The notes under the pieces are model-generated. The model worked only from the letters and a program-made list of their open reading frames with translations, searched no databases and was not told the origin of the DNA. A DNA stretch of 64,000 bases from an uncultured Bacteroidota bacterium (lineage in GTDB: Bacteria > Bacteroidota > Bacteroidia > NS11-12g > UBA9320). The stretch is taken from positions 1 through 64,000 of the forward strand of contig CAKZLB010000043.1 in the NCBI GenBank assembly GCA_937124965.1, read 5' to 3'. Shown here piece after piece: positions 27,555 to 36,594 of this stretch (its first letter is position 1; each line of letters begins with the position of its first letter). The translations under genes were made by a program, and so were the position numbers.

Positions 27555-29204
27555 ATGAATAAGAAGCTAATTTTTAGCGCTTTGATTGGTGTTTCCCTTT
27601 TTTCTGGTTGTATAAGAGACATAGAAGAGAGTTTTAAAACCATACAAAGTGTAAATCAAGTTCAGTGGGATCCAACCATTGCAGCTCCATTGGTTAACAC
27701 TCGCTTAACTATTAATGACTTTTTAAATGAGTCATCCTCTGGATTCATAGAAGTCGACAAAGACAACTTAATTCATGTCATTTATAGAGGTGATTTGGCA
27801 AGTCTAGCGGCTAAAGATCTTGTGAGAATACCAAGGCAAGAGTTCGATGGTTCGTTCACTCTACTTCCCATTTTTATTACCCAGTTTGAAACAAGCGGGT
27901 CTATTGATTTGAATTTTACATCGATTTTTGATTTCGATGTACCTGGTACAGAAATGGACAGTATTTTAATGGGTTCTTGTGGAGTGTTCTCTGAATTAAC
28001 ATCAGAATTTCAACATGATTTAGAAGTTACAATTGAGATCCCTGGAATCAAGAAAAAGGACGGTAGTTCATTCAGCTTAACATACGATATGCCGTACAAT
28101 GGAAGTCCCGTTGTATTAGCTAAAAACGCTGATATTACAGGTTCGTTTTTTGATTTAACAAAAAGTGGTGATAAGAGTTTTGGTCAACTCCTTACTAAAT
28201 TCTCAATCAAAATGACCAAAGTTGGAAATAATCCAATCACCGTAGATGATAAAATAAGCTTTCAGACTAATTTCTTGTATAATGAATACGAAGTTATTCA
28301 TGGTTTAATCGAAAATGCTGACATATCTCCAGGTGAGTCTGATACTTTACGATTAGACATTTTTAAAAATATCGACGCAGATTTAAAAGATCTTAGTTTC
28401 AGGATTGCTGATCCAAAAATTAAAGTAATAATCGCAAACTCTTATGGTATTCCAATTTTTGCCGATATTCAAGAATTCGCGAGTTTCTCAAAGAAAAATG
28501 GAAAAACAGAAGCTACTGGTATTCCAAGTCCATTGCCGATTCCAGTTCCAACGAAATCGCAAATAGGCGAAACACTGAAGGATTCATTTGAACTGAATAC
28601 AACCAATAGTAACATTGACGATGTGATTAGTCAAATCCCAGATTATATGATTTATGGGTATTCGTCAGAAATAAACCCTGGAAACGCAGTGCGAAACTTT
28701 ATCACAAGAAATAGTGCATTAAGCATTACAGTCGACACTGACATTCCTTTATATGGAAGTACTCAAGGATTTGTCCTAAACAAAGAAGTTAATCTTGATA
28801 GTACGTTTAAAAATTTAGAAGATGTTGAAGAATTAGATGAAGTGTCATTGCGATTGTTTTTAGAAAATGATTTCCCAATCGACGTTGATATCCAGTTATA
28901 TTTTCTAGATGAAAATAATGAAGCATTTGATTCCTTACTTAATCCAAACCAATTGATTTTGAAAAGTGCTGTTGTTGGGGCCGACGGACGCATAGAAGCT
29001 CCTAATGTTTACACCGTAGACATTACAATGAACAAAGAGCGGTTTGATAGAATACGAGATGCGAAGCTAGGTAAAGTGGTAGCAAAATTAAATACATATA
29101 GTGATGGATCTGGAAATCCTGACGTGAAGTTTTTTAGTGACTATGGCCTTAGTTTAAAGCTTGGTGTACAAGGCCGAGGTGTGTTTAATATAAAAACTAA
29201 ATAA
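27555..29204 (+). CDS. lipoprotein of unknown function
   Basis: 549 residues with a lipoprotein signal peptide: lipobox L-F-S-G-C with the acylated Cys at 19. The mature protein is beta-rich with no catalytic motif I can identify; it has long stretches of alternating hydrophobic residues and recurring D-S or D-T turns. The DUF5723 outer-membrane protein gene follows after 8 bases, and this lipoprotein-porin pairing suggests a surface or outer-membrane assembly partner. A plausible promoter lies just upstream. Confidence 0.8.
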   Translation: MNKKLIFSALIGVSLFSGCIRDIEESFKTIQSVNQVQWDPTIAAPLVNTRLTINDFLNESSSGFIEVDKDNLIHVIYRGDLASLAAKDLVRIPRQEFDGSFTLLPIFITQFETSGSIDLNFTSIFDFDVPGTEMDSILMGSCGVFSELTSEFQHDLEVTIEIPGIKKKDGSSFSLTYDMPYNGSPVVLAKNADITGSFFDLTKSGDKSFGQLLTKFSIKMTKVGNNPITVDDKISFQTNFLYNEYEVIHGLIENADISPGESDTLRLDIFKNIDADLKDLSFRIADPKIKVIIANSYGIPIFADIQEFASFSKKNGKTEATGIPSPLPIPVPTKSQIGETLKDSFELNTTNSNIDDVISQIPDYMIYGYSSEINPGNAVRNFITRNSALSITVDTDIPLYGSTQGFVLNKEVNLDSTFKNLEDVEELDEVSLRLFLENDFPIDVDIQLYFLDENNEAFDSLLNPNQLILKSAVVGADGRIEAPNVYTVDITMNKERFDRIRDAKLGKVVAKLNTYSDGSGNPDVKFFSDYGLSLKLGVQGRGVFNIKTK

Positions 29205-29212
29205 GCAGAGAA

Positions 29213-30607
29213 ATGAAAAAGAATTTAATACTTACAATAGTTGCTTTGCTTATTGGTGGTTTTGCAATGGCTCAGAATAATTTGACCATTTACAACATGA
29301 AACCAATACCTCAAAAGTTTTATGCAAATCCCGCAAAGCACTCTGATGCAAAAATATTTGTCGGCGTTCCTGGAGTGTCTTCATATTACATGGACTTTGG
29401 TCTTTCTTCCTTTAAACTGAAAGACGTTGTAAACGCAATTTCTACCGAAAATGGAGATACAACGTTTAATTTTGGAGAATTCTCAAAGGGATTTAATGAC
29501 CAGAATTACATTTCAGTTTCTAATGCTACTGATATTTTTAGTCTTGGATTCAAATTCAAACGCAACTACTTCTTTGTTAATGCTACAGTCGTTAACAATG
29601 TGAGAGTAAGTGCACCTGGAGATTTCTTTGAATTCATAGCTCAAGGAAATGGAGGGGAAAATTTAAATAGAACGTTTGATTTTGGGTTCGGAATTGATAT
29701 GTTGTCTTATGGAGAAATAGGGCTTGGATATAGTCGCGAGTTGATAAAAGATAAACTTACTGTAGGAGCTAGATTACATTTAATTAAAGGCCTCGGTGTT
29801 GTAAATACAAACAATAGCACCTTCAAGTTTACCACAGATCAACAAACGTATGATTTCTTATTGCAATCAGATATAGAAGTAAATACCTCAAATTCTTTCA
29901 ATAGTTATAACGGATTTGACCCATTTGATTCAACATCAACGGCTGATTCCCTTGTGGTTCAAGTCGGTGATTTTTTCACCAAAGGAAATCGAGGTCAAGC
30001 TATAGATTTTGGTGTCGTTTTTAAACCATTTAAAAGATTTGAATTTAGTGCAAGTGTATTAAACTTAGGAAAAATTACATGGAACACGAATAACTACAAT
30101 TGGAAATCAGATGACCCAACACGCACCTACAAGTTCACAGGGTTAGATATACAAAATGCATTAGAATTTAATGGCGATGACGTAGAAACTGCTGTGAATG
30201 AATTGGCTGATACATTAGCACAGGTTTTCGACTTAAATGAGAATTCTGATGAATTTACAACTGGTCTGTTCGCGCAAGTTTATTTAGGTGGAAACTTTAT
30301 ACTTACAAAGAATCACAATGCTGGTATATTACTTCATGGCAGTTTTTATAAAAAACGATTGAACCCGGCTTTAACTTTCAGCTGGAATTCTAGATTGACT
30401 AAAGTGTTAGGTGTTTCTGCAACGTACTCCGTAATAAACAACTCTTTTGTGAATGCAGGAGTTGGTCTTAGCTTAAACATGGGACCAATACAAACCTACT
30501 TTGTTTCAGACAATATTATCGGCTTGTTTGCTCATGACAACGTTAATACGTTCAATATGAGAGCAGGATTAAATGTTACTCTTGGACGTAAGAAAAAAGA
30601 AGGATAA
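29213..30607 (+). CDS. DUF5723 outer-membrane protein, PorP-like
   Basis: 464 residues with signal peptide residues 1-20 (cleavage after A-M-A). The early mature segment N-M-K-P-I-P-Q-K-F-Y-A-N-P-A is characteristic of DUF5723 proteins. The remainder alternates short amphipathic strands and turns, and the chain ends V-T-L-G-R-K-K-K-E-G, consistent with an outer-membrane beta barrel. Related PorP-like proteins occur with T9SS cargo, but this one sits with a lipoprotein of unknown role. It is probably cotranscribed with that gene. Its stop abuts the hexamer repeat at 30608. Confidence 0.85.
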   Translation: MKKNLILTIVALLIGGFAMAQNNLTIYNMKPIPQKFYANPAKHSDAKIFVGVPGVSSYYMDFGLSSFKLKDVVNAISTENGDTTFNFGEFSKGFNDQNYISVSNATDIFSLGFKFKRNYFFVNATVVNNVRVSAPGDFFEFIAQGNGGENLNRTFDFGFGIDMLSYGEIGLGYSRELIKDKLTVGARLHLIKGLGVVNTNNSTFKFTTDQQTYDFLLQSDIEVNTSNSFNSYNGFDPFDSTSTADSLVVQVGDFFTKGNRGQAIDFGVVFKPFKRFEFSASVLNLGKITWNTNNYNWKSDDPTRTYKFTGLDIQNALEFNGDDVETAVNELADTLAQVFDLNENSDEFTTGLFAQVYLGGNFILTKNHNAGILLHGSFYKKRLNPALTFSWNSRLTKVLGVSATYSVINNSFVNAGVGLSLNMGPIQTYFVSDNIIGLFAHDNVNTFNMRAGLNVTLGRKKKEG

Positions 30608-30679
30608 GTTAAGCTTAAGTCTAAGGTTAAACTTAAGCTTAATCTTAGACTTAGACTTAGACTTAGACTTAAACTTAAA
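30608..30679. repeat. hexamer tandem repeat with self-complementary arms, likely bidirectional terminator
   Basis: Twelve consecutive six-base units related to cttaga/cttaag: gttaag, cttaag, tctaag, gttaaa, cttaag, cttaat, four cttaga and two cttaaa. The left units (30608-30625) are nearly the reverse complement of the right units (30662-30680), with one gap and one mismatch, so the transcript could form a stem of about 18 pairs. It fills the whole gap between two convergent genes and includes the stop codon of glmM (30675-30677). Confidence 0.8.
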
Positions 30680-32054
30680 CAACGGCTAGTACCTCTGCTT
30701 TTATTTTTTCAGTAAGATTGTGTGCCTTTTCTGCAGACTTACTTTCTGCATAAATTCGAATTATAGGCTCCGTATTCGATGGTCTTAAATGAACCCATTC
30801 TTCGGCAAATTCAATTTTTAACCCGTCGATTGTATTACAGTTTTCGTGTTCATATTTCTCTCCCATTTTAGATAAAATCGAAGGAATATCCATACCTGGT
30901 TTAAGCTCAATTTTGTTTTTCGACATTTCGTAATGAGGATATTGACTCTTTAGTTCTGAGATGCTACAGTTCTTCTGAGCTAAATGTGTTAGAAACAAAG
31001 CAACACCTGCAAGAGCATCTCTACCATAATGCAATCCTGGCCATATTACACCTCCGTTTCCTTCTCCTCCAATTACAGCATTGGTTTCCTTCATTTTTTC
31101 AACCACGTTTACCTCTCCTACTGCACTTGCAGTATACGTTCCTCCATGCTTTTCGGTTACGTCACGCAGAGCACGTGTGCTAGATAAATTTGACACGGTA
31201 TTTCCAGGTGTTAAACCTAATAAGTAGTCAGCAACTGCAACCAACGTATACTCTTCACCAAACATTTCGCCATTTTCCATAACAAAACATAAACGGTCAA
31301 CGTCAGGATCCACGACAATACCTAAGTCGGCTTTATGTTCGCGAACAATTTTTGAAATTTCTGTTAGGTTTTCAGCTAATGGCTCAGGGTTATGAGGAAA
31401 ATGTCCATCCGGGGTACAATACAACTCAACAACGTCTTCAACTCCCAATCGTTTTAGTAGCGACGGAATGGCAATCCCTCCAGTACTATTAACACCATCT
31501 ACAACAACCTTAAACTTCTTTGATTTGATAAGGTCAGCATTTACCTCTTTACAAGCAAGTACAAGGTCAATATGTTTTTCAATCCAACCATCAACCTTTT
31601 TTATAGTACCAAGTTCAGTTACTTCAGAAAAAACCATGGTGTCGCTATCTGCAATTTCAAGCAAATCCTTTCCGTCTTGTGCTGATATAAATTCACCTTT
31701 ATGGTTTAAAAGTTTTAAAGCATTCCATTGTGCAGGATTATGACTAGCAGTAAGGATGATTCCAGCTGCGGCTTTCAAATCAGGAACCGCCATTTCTACA
31801 GTAGGAGTTGTACTTAAACCTAAATCAATTACGTTCATCCCCATTCCAACCAATGTACTTGAAACTAGATTAGAAATCATTTCACCACTTATTCGAGCGT
31901 CTCTACCAATAACAATGGTATTGCCCATATTCTTTTGCTGTAACCAAGTTGCGAACGCAGCAGAAAATTTCACCGTATCTAAAGGAGTCAAATTGTCTCC
32001 TACTTTTCCTCCAATGGTTCCTCTAAACCCTGAAATTGATTTTATTAAAGTCAT
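30675..32054 (-). CDS. glmM: phosphoglucosamine mutase
   Basis: 459-residue alpha-D-phosphohexomutase converting glucosamine-6-phosphate to glucosamine-1-phosphate for UDP-GlcNAc and peptidoglycan synthesis. The phosphoserine loop is T-A-S-H-N-P (102-107, Ser104), the metal loop D-P-D-V-D-R is near residue 245, the sugar-binding loop is G-E-G-N-G-G, and the phosphate-binding R-P-S-N-T-E-P is near the C-terminus. A phosphomannomutase activity cannot be excluded by sequence alone. The start ATG at 32054 lies only 7 bases downstream of a TAGTTTTG element. The stop lies inside the hexamer repeat. Confidence 0.88.
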   Translation of the reverse strand: MTLIKSISGFRGTIGGKVGDNLTPLDTVKFSAAFATWLQQKNMGNTIVIGRDARISGEMISNLVSSTLVGMGMNVIDLGLSTTPTVEMAVPDLKAAAGIILTASHNPAQWNALKLLNHKGEFISAQDGKDLLEIADSDTMVFSEVTELGTIKKVDGWIEKHIDLVLACKEVNADLIKSKKFKVVVDGVNSTGGIAIPSLLKRLGVEDVVELYCTPDGHFPHNPEPLAENLTEISKIVREHKADLGIVVDPDVDRLCFVMENGEMFGEEYTLVAVADYLLGLTPGNTVSNLSSTRALRDVTEKHGGTYTASAVGEVNVVEKMKETNAVIGGEGNGGVIWPGLHYGRDALAGVALFLTHLAQKNCSISELKSQYPHYEMSKNKIELKPGMDIPSILSKMGEKYEHENCNTIDGLKIEFAEEWVHLRPSNTEPIIRIYAESKSAEKAHNLTEKIKAEVLAVV

Positions 32055-32061
32055 AGTATCG

Positions 32062-32069
32062 CAAAACTA
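32062..32069 (-). promoter_or_regulatory. -7 promoter element of glmM
   Basis: TAGTTTTG on the minus strand matches TAnnTTTG and ends 7 bases before the glmM ATG. No convincing TTTG -33 element is seen. Transcription from here would leave almost no leader. Confidence 0.45.
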
Positions 32070-32140
32070 CTATTCACAATGGAAGAATTAAAGGTAATCT
32101 TAAACACAGAAATTTAATCGACTAATATCATTGACAATTG

Positions 32141-32148
32141 TAATTTTG
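32141..32148 (+). promoter_or_regulatory. -7 promoter element of the EEP lipoprotein gene
   Basis: TAATTTTG matches TAnnTTTG and ends 4 bases before the ATG at 32153. This predicts a leaderless or nearly leaderless mRNA. It is divergent from the glmM promoter, about 70 bases away. Confidence 0.45.
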
Positions 32149-32152
32149 ACCC

Positions 32153-33175
32153 ATGTCTAAAAATGTTACATGGATTATACTAATCCTAGGAGTTTGTGCG
32201 ATTTATACTTCTTGTAAAAAAACGGAATACCTTGGTGTTGGGTTTTACAACGTTGAGAACCTATTCGATACAATTGATGATCCTCGCACGTTCGATGGAG
32301 AATATTTACCTGACTCATTCAGACAATGGAATACGGACAGATATTTCAACAAGCTAAACCAATTGGCAAAGGTTATAACGTCGTTTGAAAATGAAAAGAC
32401 TCCTGACTTTTTGGGTCTCTGTGAAGTTGAAAACAGGCTAGTTATTGAGGACTTACTAAAAACAGATGCATTAAAAGATAAAGGCTATGAAATAGTCCAT
32501 TACGAGAGTAGTGATGTCAGAGGCATTGACGTTGCAGGAATTTACAAGCCCTCAAAACTGACTTTAATAGAAAGTGGTAAGCAATGGGTTAATTTATCTG
32601 AATACGGTGAAATTACCCGAGACATTTTATGGGTTAAAATGAAATCAAATGATGGTTCCATTTTCTATTTTTTAGTTAATCATTGGCCGTCAAGACGCGG
32701 CGGACTCGCCGAAAGCGAACCAAAGCGAATGATTGCAGCTACAGCATTAAAAATGCTTAAAGACAGTTTATTAGAATTGGAACCTACAGCAAACTTGGTT
32801 GTTATGGGAGATTTTAATGATGAACCAGACAACAAAAGCATCTTGGAGACACTTGGTACTTCAGGAGACGCAAACAAAATTAGTAATACACAACTTTTCA
32901 ACGCAATGTCTGCGTTAAATGATGCACAAAAAGGAAGTTATTGTTTCCGAGGTACTTGGAATATGTTGGATCAAATCATGATAAACGATCAATTGCTTGA
33001 CAACAAATCATGGGAATACACCCGAAATTCTGCAAAAATCATGGACTATGACTGGTTGAAACAACAAGATGGAAACTATAAAGGATTTCCGTTACGAACG
33101 TTTGGTGGTAAAAACTATCTAGCTGGATATAGTGACCACTTTCCGGTTTCCGTTGTATTGCAGTATCAGCAATAA
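32153..33175 (+). CDS. endonuclease/exonuclease/phosphatase (EEP) family lipoprotein
   Basis: 340 residues. The N-terminal signal ends in a lipobox I-Y-T-S-C (Cys21), so it is probably an outer-membrane or periplasmic lipoprotein. EEP catalytic motifs are present: F-Y-N-V-E-N-L-F-D near residue 31 (metal-binding Glu), L-G-L-C-E-V-E-N, V-N-H-W-P-S-R, V-M-G-D-F-N-D-E-P and the terminal S-D-H-F-P-V. Relatives include extracellular nucleases and sphingomyelinase-like phosphodiesterases. The W-P-S-R-R-G-G segment is common in Bacteroidota EEP proteins of unknown substrate. Confidence 0.88.
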   Translation: MSKNVTWIILILGVCAIYTSCKKTEYLGVGFYNVENLFDTIDDPRTFDGEYLPDSFRQWNTDRYFNKLNQLAKVITSFENEKTPDFLGLCEVENRLVIEDLLKTDALKDKGYEIVHYESSDVRGIDVAGIYKPSKLTLIESGKQWVNLSEYGEITRDILWVKMKSNDGSIFYFLVNHWPSRRGGLAESEPKRMIAATALKMLKDSLLELEPTANLVVMGDFNDEPDNKSILETLGTSGDANKISNTQLFNAMSALNDAQKGSYCFRGTWNMLDQIMINDQLLDNKSWEYTRNSAKIMDYDWLKQQDGNYKGFPLRTFGGKNYLAGYSDHFPVSVVLQYQQ

Positions 33176-33206
33176 TCAGCGTCAAATATTATGTACATAA
33201 ATTAAT

Positions 33207-33214
33207 TACATTTG
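33207..33214 (+). promoter_or_regulatory. -7 promoter element of rnpB
   Basis: TACATTTG fits TAnnTTTG and ends 3 bases before the predicted RNase P RNA 5' end (about 33218), a suitable position for the -7 element. No clear TTTG is seen at the -33 position. Confidence 0.5.
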
Positions 33215-33217
33215 TCT

Positions 33218-33604
33218 TGGACAAACTGGTCTATCGCATCCGTCAGTGGACGGATGAGGAAAGTCCGGGCAACGCAGGGCAATGCACCCCGATAACTTCG
33301 GGGGATTGAAGTTGAGAAATTTCAAGACAGCAAGTGTAGCAGAAAATAACATCTAGTCTGCCAGTTGGCGGAGTAGGAATGGTGAAAACGCGGTGTAAGA
33401 GACCACGCTTTCTAATGGCAACATTAGAACGGTACAAACCTTGCATGTTGAAAGACCAAGTAAACCTTAGTTTAGAGTTGCCCGCTCAATGCTTCGGCAA
33501 CTAAGGAGGGTAGGTTGATTGATTCTAATAGTAATATTAGAACTAGATAAATGATAGACGTTCGTCTTTTGACGGATACAGAACCCGGCTTATAGGTTTG
33601 TCCA
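33218..33604 (+). ncRNA. rnpB: RNase P RNA, bacterial type A
   Basis: Catalytic RNA of RNase P, which matures tRNA 5' ends. The universally conserved CR-I segment gaggaaagtccgggc lies at 33256-33270, and the conserved 3' segment acagaacccggcttatag at 33578-33595. The two ends pair (tggacaaac at 33218-33226 with gtttgtcca at 33596-33604), closing helix P1. The length of about 387 nt fits. Ends are approximate. It sits between the EEP lipoprotein and the regulator gene; a short antisense reading frame here is not a gene. Confidence 0.95.
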
Positions 33605-33625
33605 TTTTTAATAAATTAAAAAAGT

Positions 33626-34987
33626 ATGCCACGAGTATTAATTGTTGATGACGAAAAAAGTATCAGAGAAACTCTAAAAGAGATTCTTCTTTACGAAGGT
33701 TATGAGGTTGAAGAAGCCGAAGACGGTAAGAAAGCATTTGACTTAATCAAAAAGTTTAATTACGACGCTGTTCTTTGTGATATCAAAATGCCAGGGATGG
33801 ATGGCATTGAGCTTTTAGACAAAGCCAATAACATTGTACCTGAACTACCTTTTATAATGATCTCAGGTCATGGTACCATTGAAACAGCACTTGAAGCAAC
33901 GAAAAAAGGTGCGTTCGATTTTATTTCTAAACCACCAGACCTCAATAAACTGTTAATCACTGTTCGAAACGCAACCGAAAAGAACAGTCTGGTAATTGAG
34001 ACCAAAGTCTTAAAACGAAAAATTACCAAAACGCGTGAAATGGTAGGTGAAAGTCCATCTATCAAAAAAATCAAAGACACTATTGAAAAAGTTGCTCCAA
34101 CAGATGCTCGAGTATTAATCACCGGGCAAAATGGTACGGGTAAAGAGCTAGTAGCTCGGTGGATTCACGAAAAAGGCAACAGACATCAAGAAGCTTTTAT
34201 TGAAGTAAACTGTGCAGCAATTCCGTCGGAACTTATTGAAAGTGAATTATTTGGTCACGAAAAAGGTTCCTTTACATCTGCTCACAAACAACGCATAGGT
34301 AAATTTGAAAAAGCACATAAAGGCACCTTATTCCTTGACGAAATTGGTGACATGAGCTTATCAGCTCAGGCCAAAGTACTTCGAGCGTTACAAGAAAATA
34401 AGATTACTCGTGTAGGTGGTGATAAAGATTTAGATGTTGATGTACGAATTGTCGCTGCAACCAACAAAGACTTAAGAAAGGAAATTGACGACGGAAACTT
34501 TAGAGAAGATTTATATCATCGTATCAGTGTTATCTTAATTCATGTTCCCTCCTTAAACGACCGGACAGATGATATTCCTTTACTTGCAGAAAAATTTATC
34601 AATGAAGTGTGTGAGGATAATGGAATGCCTCGAAAAGTATTAACTGCCTCAGCAATGCAAGAATTAAAAAAGATTAGCTGGTCAGGTAATATTCGAGAGT
34701 TACGCAACGTAATTGAACGACTAACAATTCTGTGTGATGATAAAATATCTGGTGATGACGTACTCAACTTTTCAAATGCCGCAAGTAGAAGAACAAGTAG
34801 CTTAGATGTTGTTGAGCAATTTGACAAATTTCAAGACTTTAAAGACTACGCAGAAAAGGTTTTTATTGACGCAAAACTTAAAAAGAATAAATGGAATGTG
34901 GCCAAAACTGCTGCTGAAATAGATATTCAACGAAGTCACCTGTACAACAAAATTGATAAGTACGGTTTAAAGCGAACTAAGAAATAA
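33626..34987 (+). CDS. NtrC-family sigma-54 response regulator with GSFTSA loop
   Basis: 453 residues: a receiver domain (1-120, phospho-acceptor Asp in L-C-D-I-K-M-P, about 53), an AAA+ domain (about 135-370) with Walker A G-Q-N-G-T-G-K-E and Walker B G-T-L-F-L-D-E-I, and a C-terminal Fis-type helix-turn-helix (about 420-450, T-A-A-E-I-D-I-Q-R-S-H-L). The sigma-54-contacting loop, normally GAFTGA, reads G-S-F-T-S-A (214-219). No histidine kinase gene is adjacent, so it is an orphan here. Located just after rnpB and 3 bases before the Sua5 gene. Confidence 0.92.
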   Translation: MPRVLIVDDEKSIRETLKEILLYEGYEVEEAEDGKKAFDLIKKFNYDAVLCDIKMPGMDGIELLDKANNIVPELPFIMISGHGTIETALEATKKGAFDFISKPPDLNKLLITVRNATEKNSLVIETKVLKRKITKTREMVGESPSIKKIKDTIEKVAPTDARVLITGQNGTGKELVARWIHEKGNRHQEAFIEVNCAAIPSELIESELFGHEKGSFTSAHKQRIGKFEKAHKGTLFLDEIGDMSLSAQAKVLRALQENKITRVGGDKDLDVDVRIVAATNKDLRKEIDDGNFREDLYHRISVILIHVPSLNDRTDDIPLLAEKFINEVCEDNGMPRKVLTASAMQELKKISWSGNIRELRNVIERLTILCDDKISGDDVLNFSNAASRRTSSLDVVEQFDKFQDFKDYAEKVFIDAKLKKNKWNVAKTAAEIDIQRSHLYNKIDKYGLKRTKK

Positions 34988-34990
34988 CCA

Positions 34991-35920
34991 ATGATTGGAA
35001 CCGATGTGTCGGTTGCTAAGAAGTTTCTTAACTCCGGCCAACTAGTTGCAATTCCTACTGAAACTGTATATGGTTTGGCTGGAAATGCTTTGCAGGAATC
35101 AACTGTTCTTTCTATTTTTAAGGCTAAAAATCGTCCAAGTTTTGACCCGTTAATCGTTCATATTTCGTCAACGGATTGGTTGACAAAACTAGCTTCAGAG
35201 GTTCCAACAAAAGCAAAAGTATTGATGGATGCTATATGGCCTGGTCCTTTGACCTTTATTCTTCCAAAGACCGATTTAGTGCCAGATATTGTAACCTCAG
35301 GGCTAAGCTATGTTGGAATTCGTATGCCTAGGCATCCAGTAACTCTTTCTTTACTCAAAAATCTTGATTACCCTTTAGCTGCACCAAGTGCAAATCCATT
35401 CAGTTATGTCAGTCCAACAACGGCACAACATGTCGAAGATCAACTCGGTAAAAAAATACCGTACATTCTTGATGGAGGTGATTCAACCATCGGCTTAGAA
35501 TCTACCATTATCTCTTTTGAGAATCCTCAGAAACCAAGTATCCTAAGATTTGGAGGTATTACTCAAAATGAAATTGAAAGCCTTATTGGACCTGTTTCAA
35601 TCTCCTTATCTAACAACTCAAATCCAAGCGCTCCTGGTCAGTTAGACAAACACTACGCAACTACTAAAAAAACGTATTTGGTAAATCAGCCTTACGAGTT
35701 GCTTCGGTTTAATGTTAATGTGTTCTGCATTGGTTATGGAGAAGCACTGTTTGAATACAACCTCTCTCCCACTGAAAACCTCGACGAAATGGCGCAACAA
35801 CTGTTTAAAGCGTTGCGGTTAGCTGATGATTCGGACAAAACTGAAGTAGCAATTTCGTTGGTTCCTGATGATGGCATTGGCAAGGCAATTAACGATAGAA
35901 TACGAAGGGCCTGTCATTAG
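34991..35920 (+). CDS. L-threonylcarbamoyladenylate synthase (Sua5/YrdC)
   Basis: 309 residues. The N-terminal YrdC domain (about 5-190) shows I-P-T-E-T-V-Y-G-L-A, K-A-K-N-R-P-S-F-D-P-L and the P-S-A-N-P-F-S-Y-V-S-P-T region. The C-terminal Sua5 domain starts at about 205 after the linker with S-A-P-G-Q-L-D-K-H-Y. It makes threonylcarbamoyl-AMP from Thr, bicarbonate and ATP for t6A37 tRNA modification. The long Sua5 form rather than the short TsaC form. Starts 3 bases after the regulator stop; convergent with a membrane-protein gene 2 bases away. Confidence 0.93.
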   Translation: MIGTDVSVAKKFLNSGQLVAIPTETVYGLAGNALQESTVLSIFKAKNRPSFDPLIVHISSTDWLTKLASEVPTKAKVLMDAIWPGPLTFILPKTDLVPDIVTSGLSYVGIRMPRHPVTLSLLKNLDYPLAAPSANPFSYVSPTTAQHVEDQLGKKIPYILDGGDSTIGLESTIISFENPQKPSILRFGGITQNEIESLIGPVSISLSNNSNPSAPGQLDKHYATTKKTYLVNQPYELLRFNVNVFCIGYGEALFEYNLSPTENLDEMAQQLFKALRLADDSDKTEVAISLVPDDGIGKAINDRIRRACH

Positions 35921-35922
35921 CA

Positions 35923-36579
35923 TCAGTCAAAAAGCAACGGCCCCATTAAAAACATCCACAAAGCCAACCCAATAACACTTCCCACAGCTCCTGAAACAAT
36001 GACACGCATTTTATACCTTTTTGGTATTTTACGAATAATAGCACCAAGACATAATAAACCTATGCCTAGTATCACGATTTGAAAAATGGTTGGATTTACT
36101 CCATAATGTGTTATGGCTTTTGCCTCGCCACAAGGGTATGCTAAAGTCAGATTTACTAGTGCCAATACAACTGTTCTCATAAAAAACAGTGACAAGAATA
36201 ACGTTAGATAGTGTTCTATAGCAAAACGTTTCGATTTTCGTAAAAGTAAAATGAACAGAATGAACCCAACAACACTGATACTCCAAACAGCTACCATCGT
36301 AAATATTTCAAAGCTTGCATGACCGTGGTAATCTCTACGTGCAAACTCTTTATACTCAGGAAGCATTTTAGCTATGTCATATGAACCAGCATTTTCAACA
36401 ATTTTGTCATACTCTACTCCCCTTTCTGTGCTATTAAAAATATTCCTGCCTAGTCCTTTCGAATATCTGGCAGTATATCCGGCTTTTTCAGCTTTATAAA
36501 TCTTGACAGATTCCGTAAACCATGCTCCAAAAAGAATAGTGAAGATAAATGCTCCAATAAGAAGTAGATATTTTTTCAT
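35923..36579 (-). CDS. hypothetical membrane protein, five predicted helices
   Basis: 218 residues from the ATG at 36579 (an upstream in-frame TTG at 36594 is less likely). Predicted transmembrane segments lie near residues 4-21, 90-112, 123-145, 157-174 and 186-210. A soluble, charged loop of about 65 residues between the first two contains several Tyr and Glu residues, and a conserved-looking P-C-G-E-A-K follows helix three. I do not recognise the family. The start is 15 bases past the stop of the upstream T9SS-cargo gene, so the two are likely cotranscribed. Confidence 0.7.
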   Translation of the reverse strand: MKKYLLLIGAFIFTILFGAWFTESVKIYKAEKAGYTARYSKGLGRNIFNSTERGVEYDKIVENAGSYDIAKMLPEYKEFARRDYHGHASFEIFTMVAVWSISVVGFILFILLLRKSKRFAIEHYLTLFLSLFFMRTVVLALVNLTLAYPCGEAKAITHYGVNPTIFQIVILGIGLLCLGAIIRKIPKRYKMRVIVSGAVGSVIGLALWMFLMGPLLFD

Positions 36580-36594
36580 ATTAATTAGAAACAA

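Noticed and set aside
33243-33446. Minus-strand reading frame within rnpB
   Set aside because: The region is the RNase P RNA with both conserved segments present; the reading frame is a chance product of structured RNA sequence.
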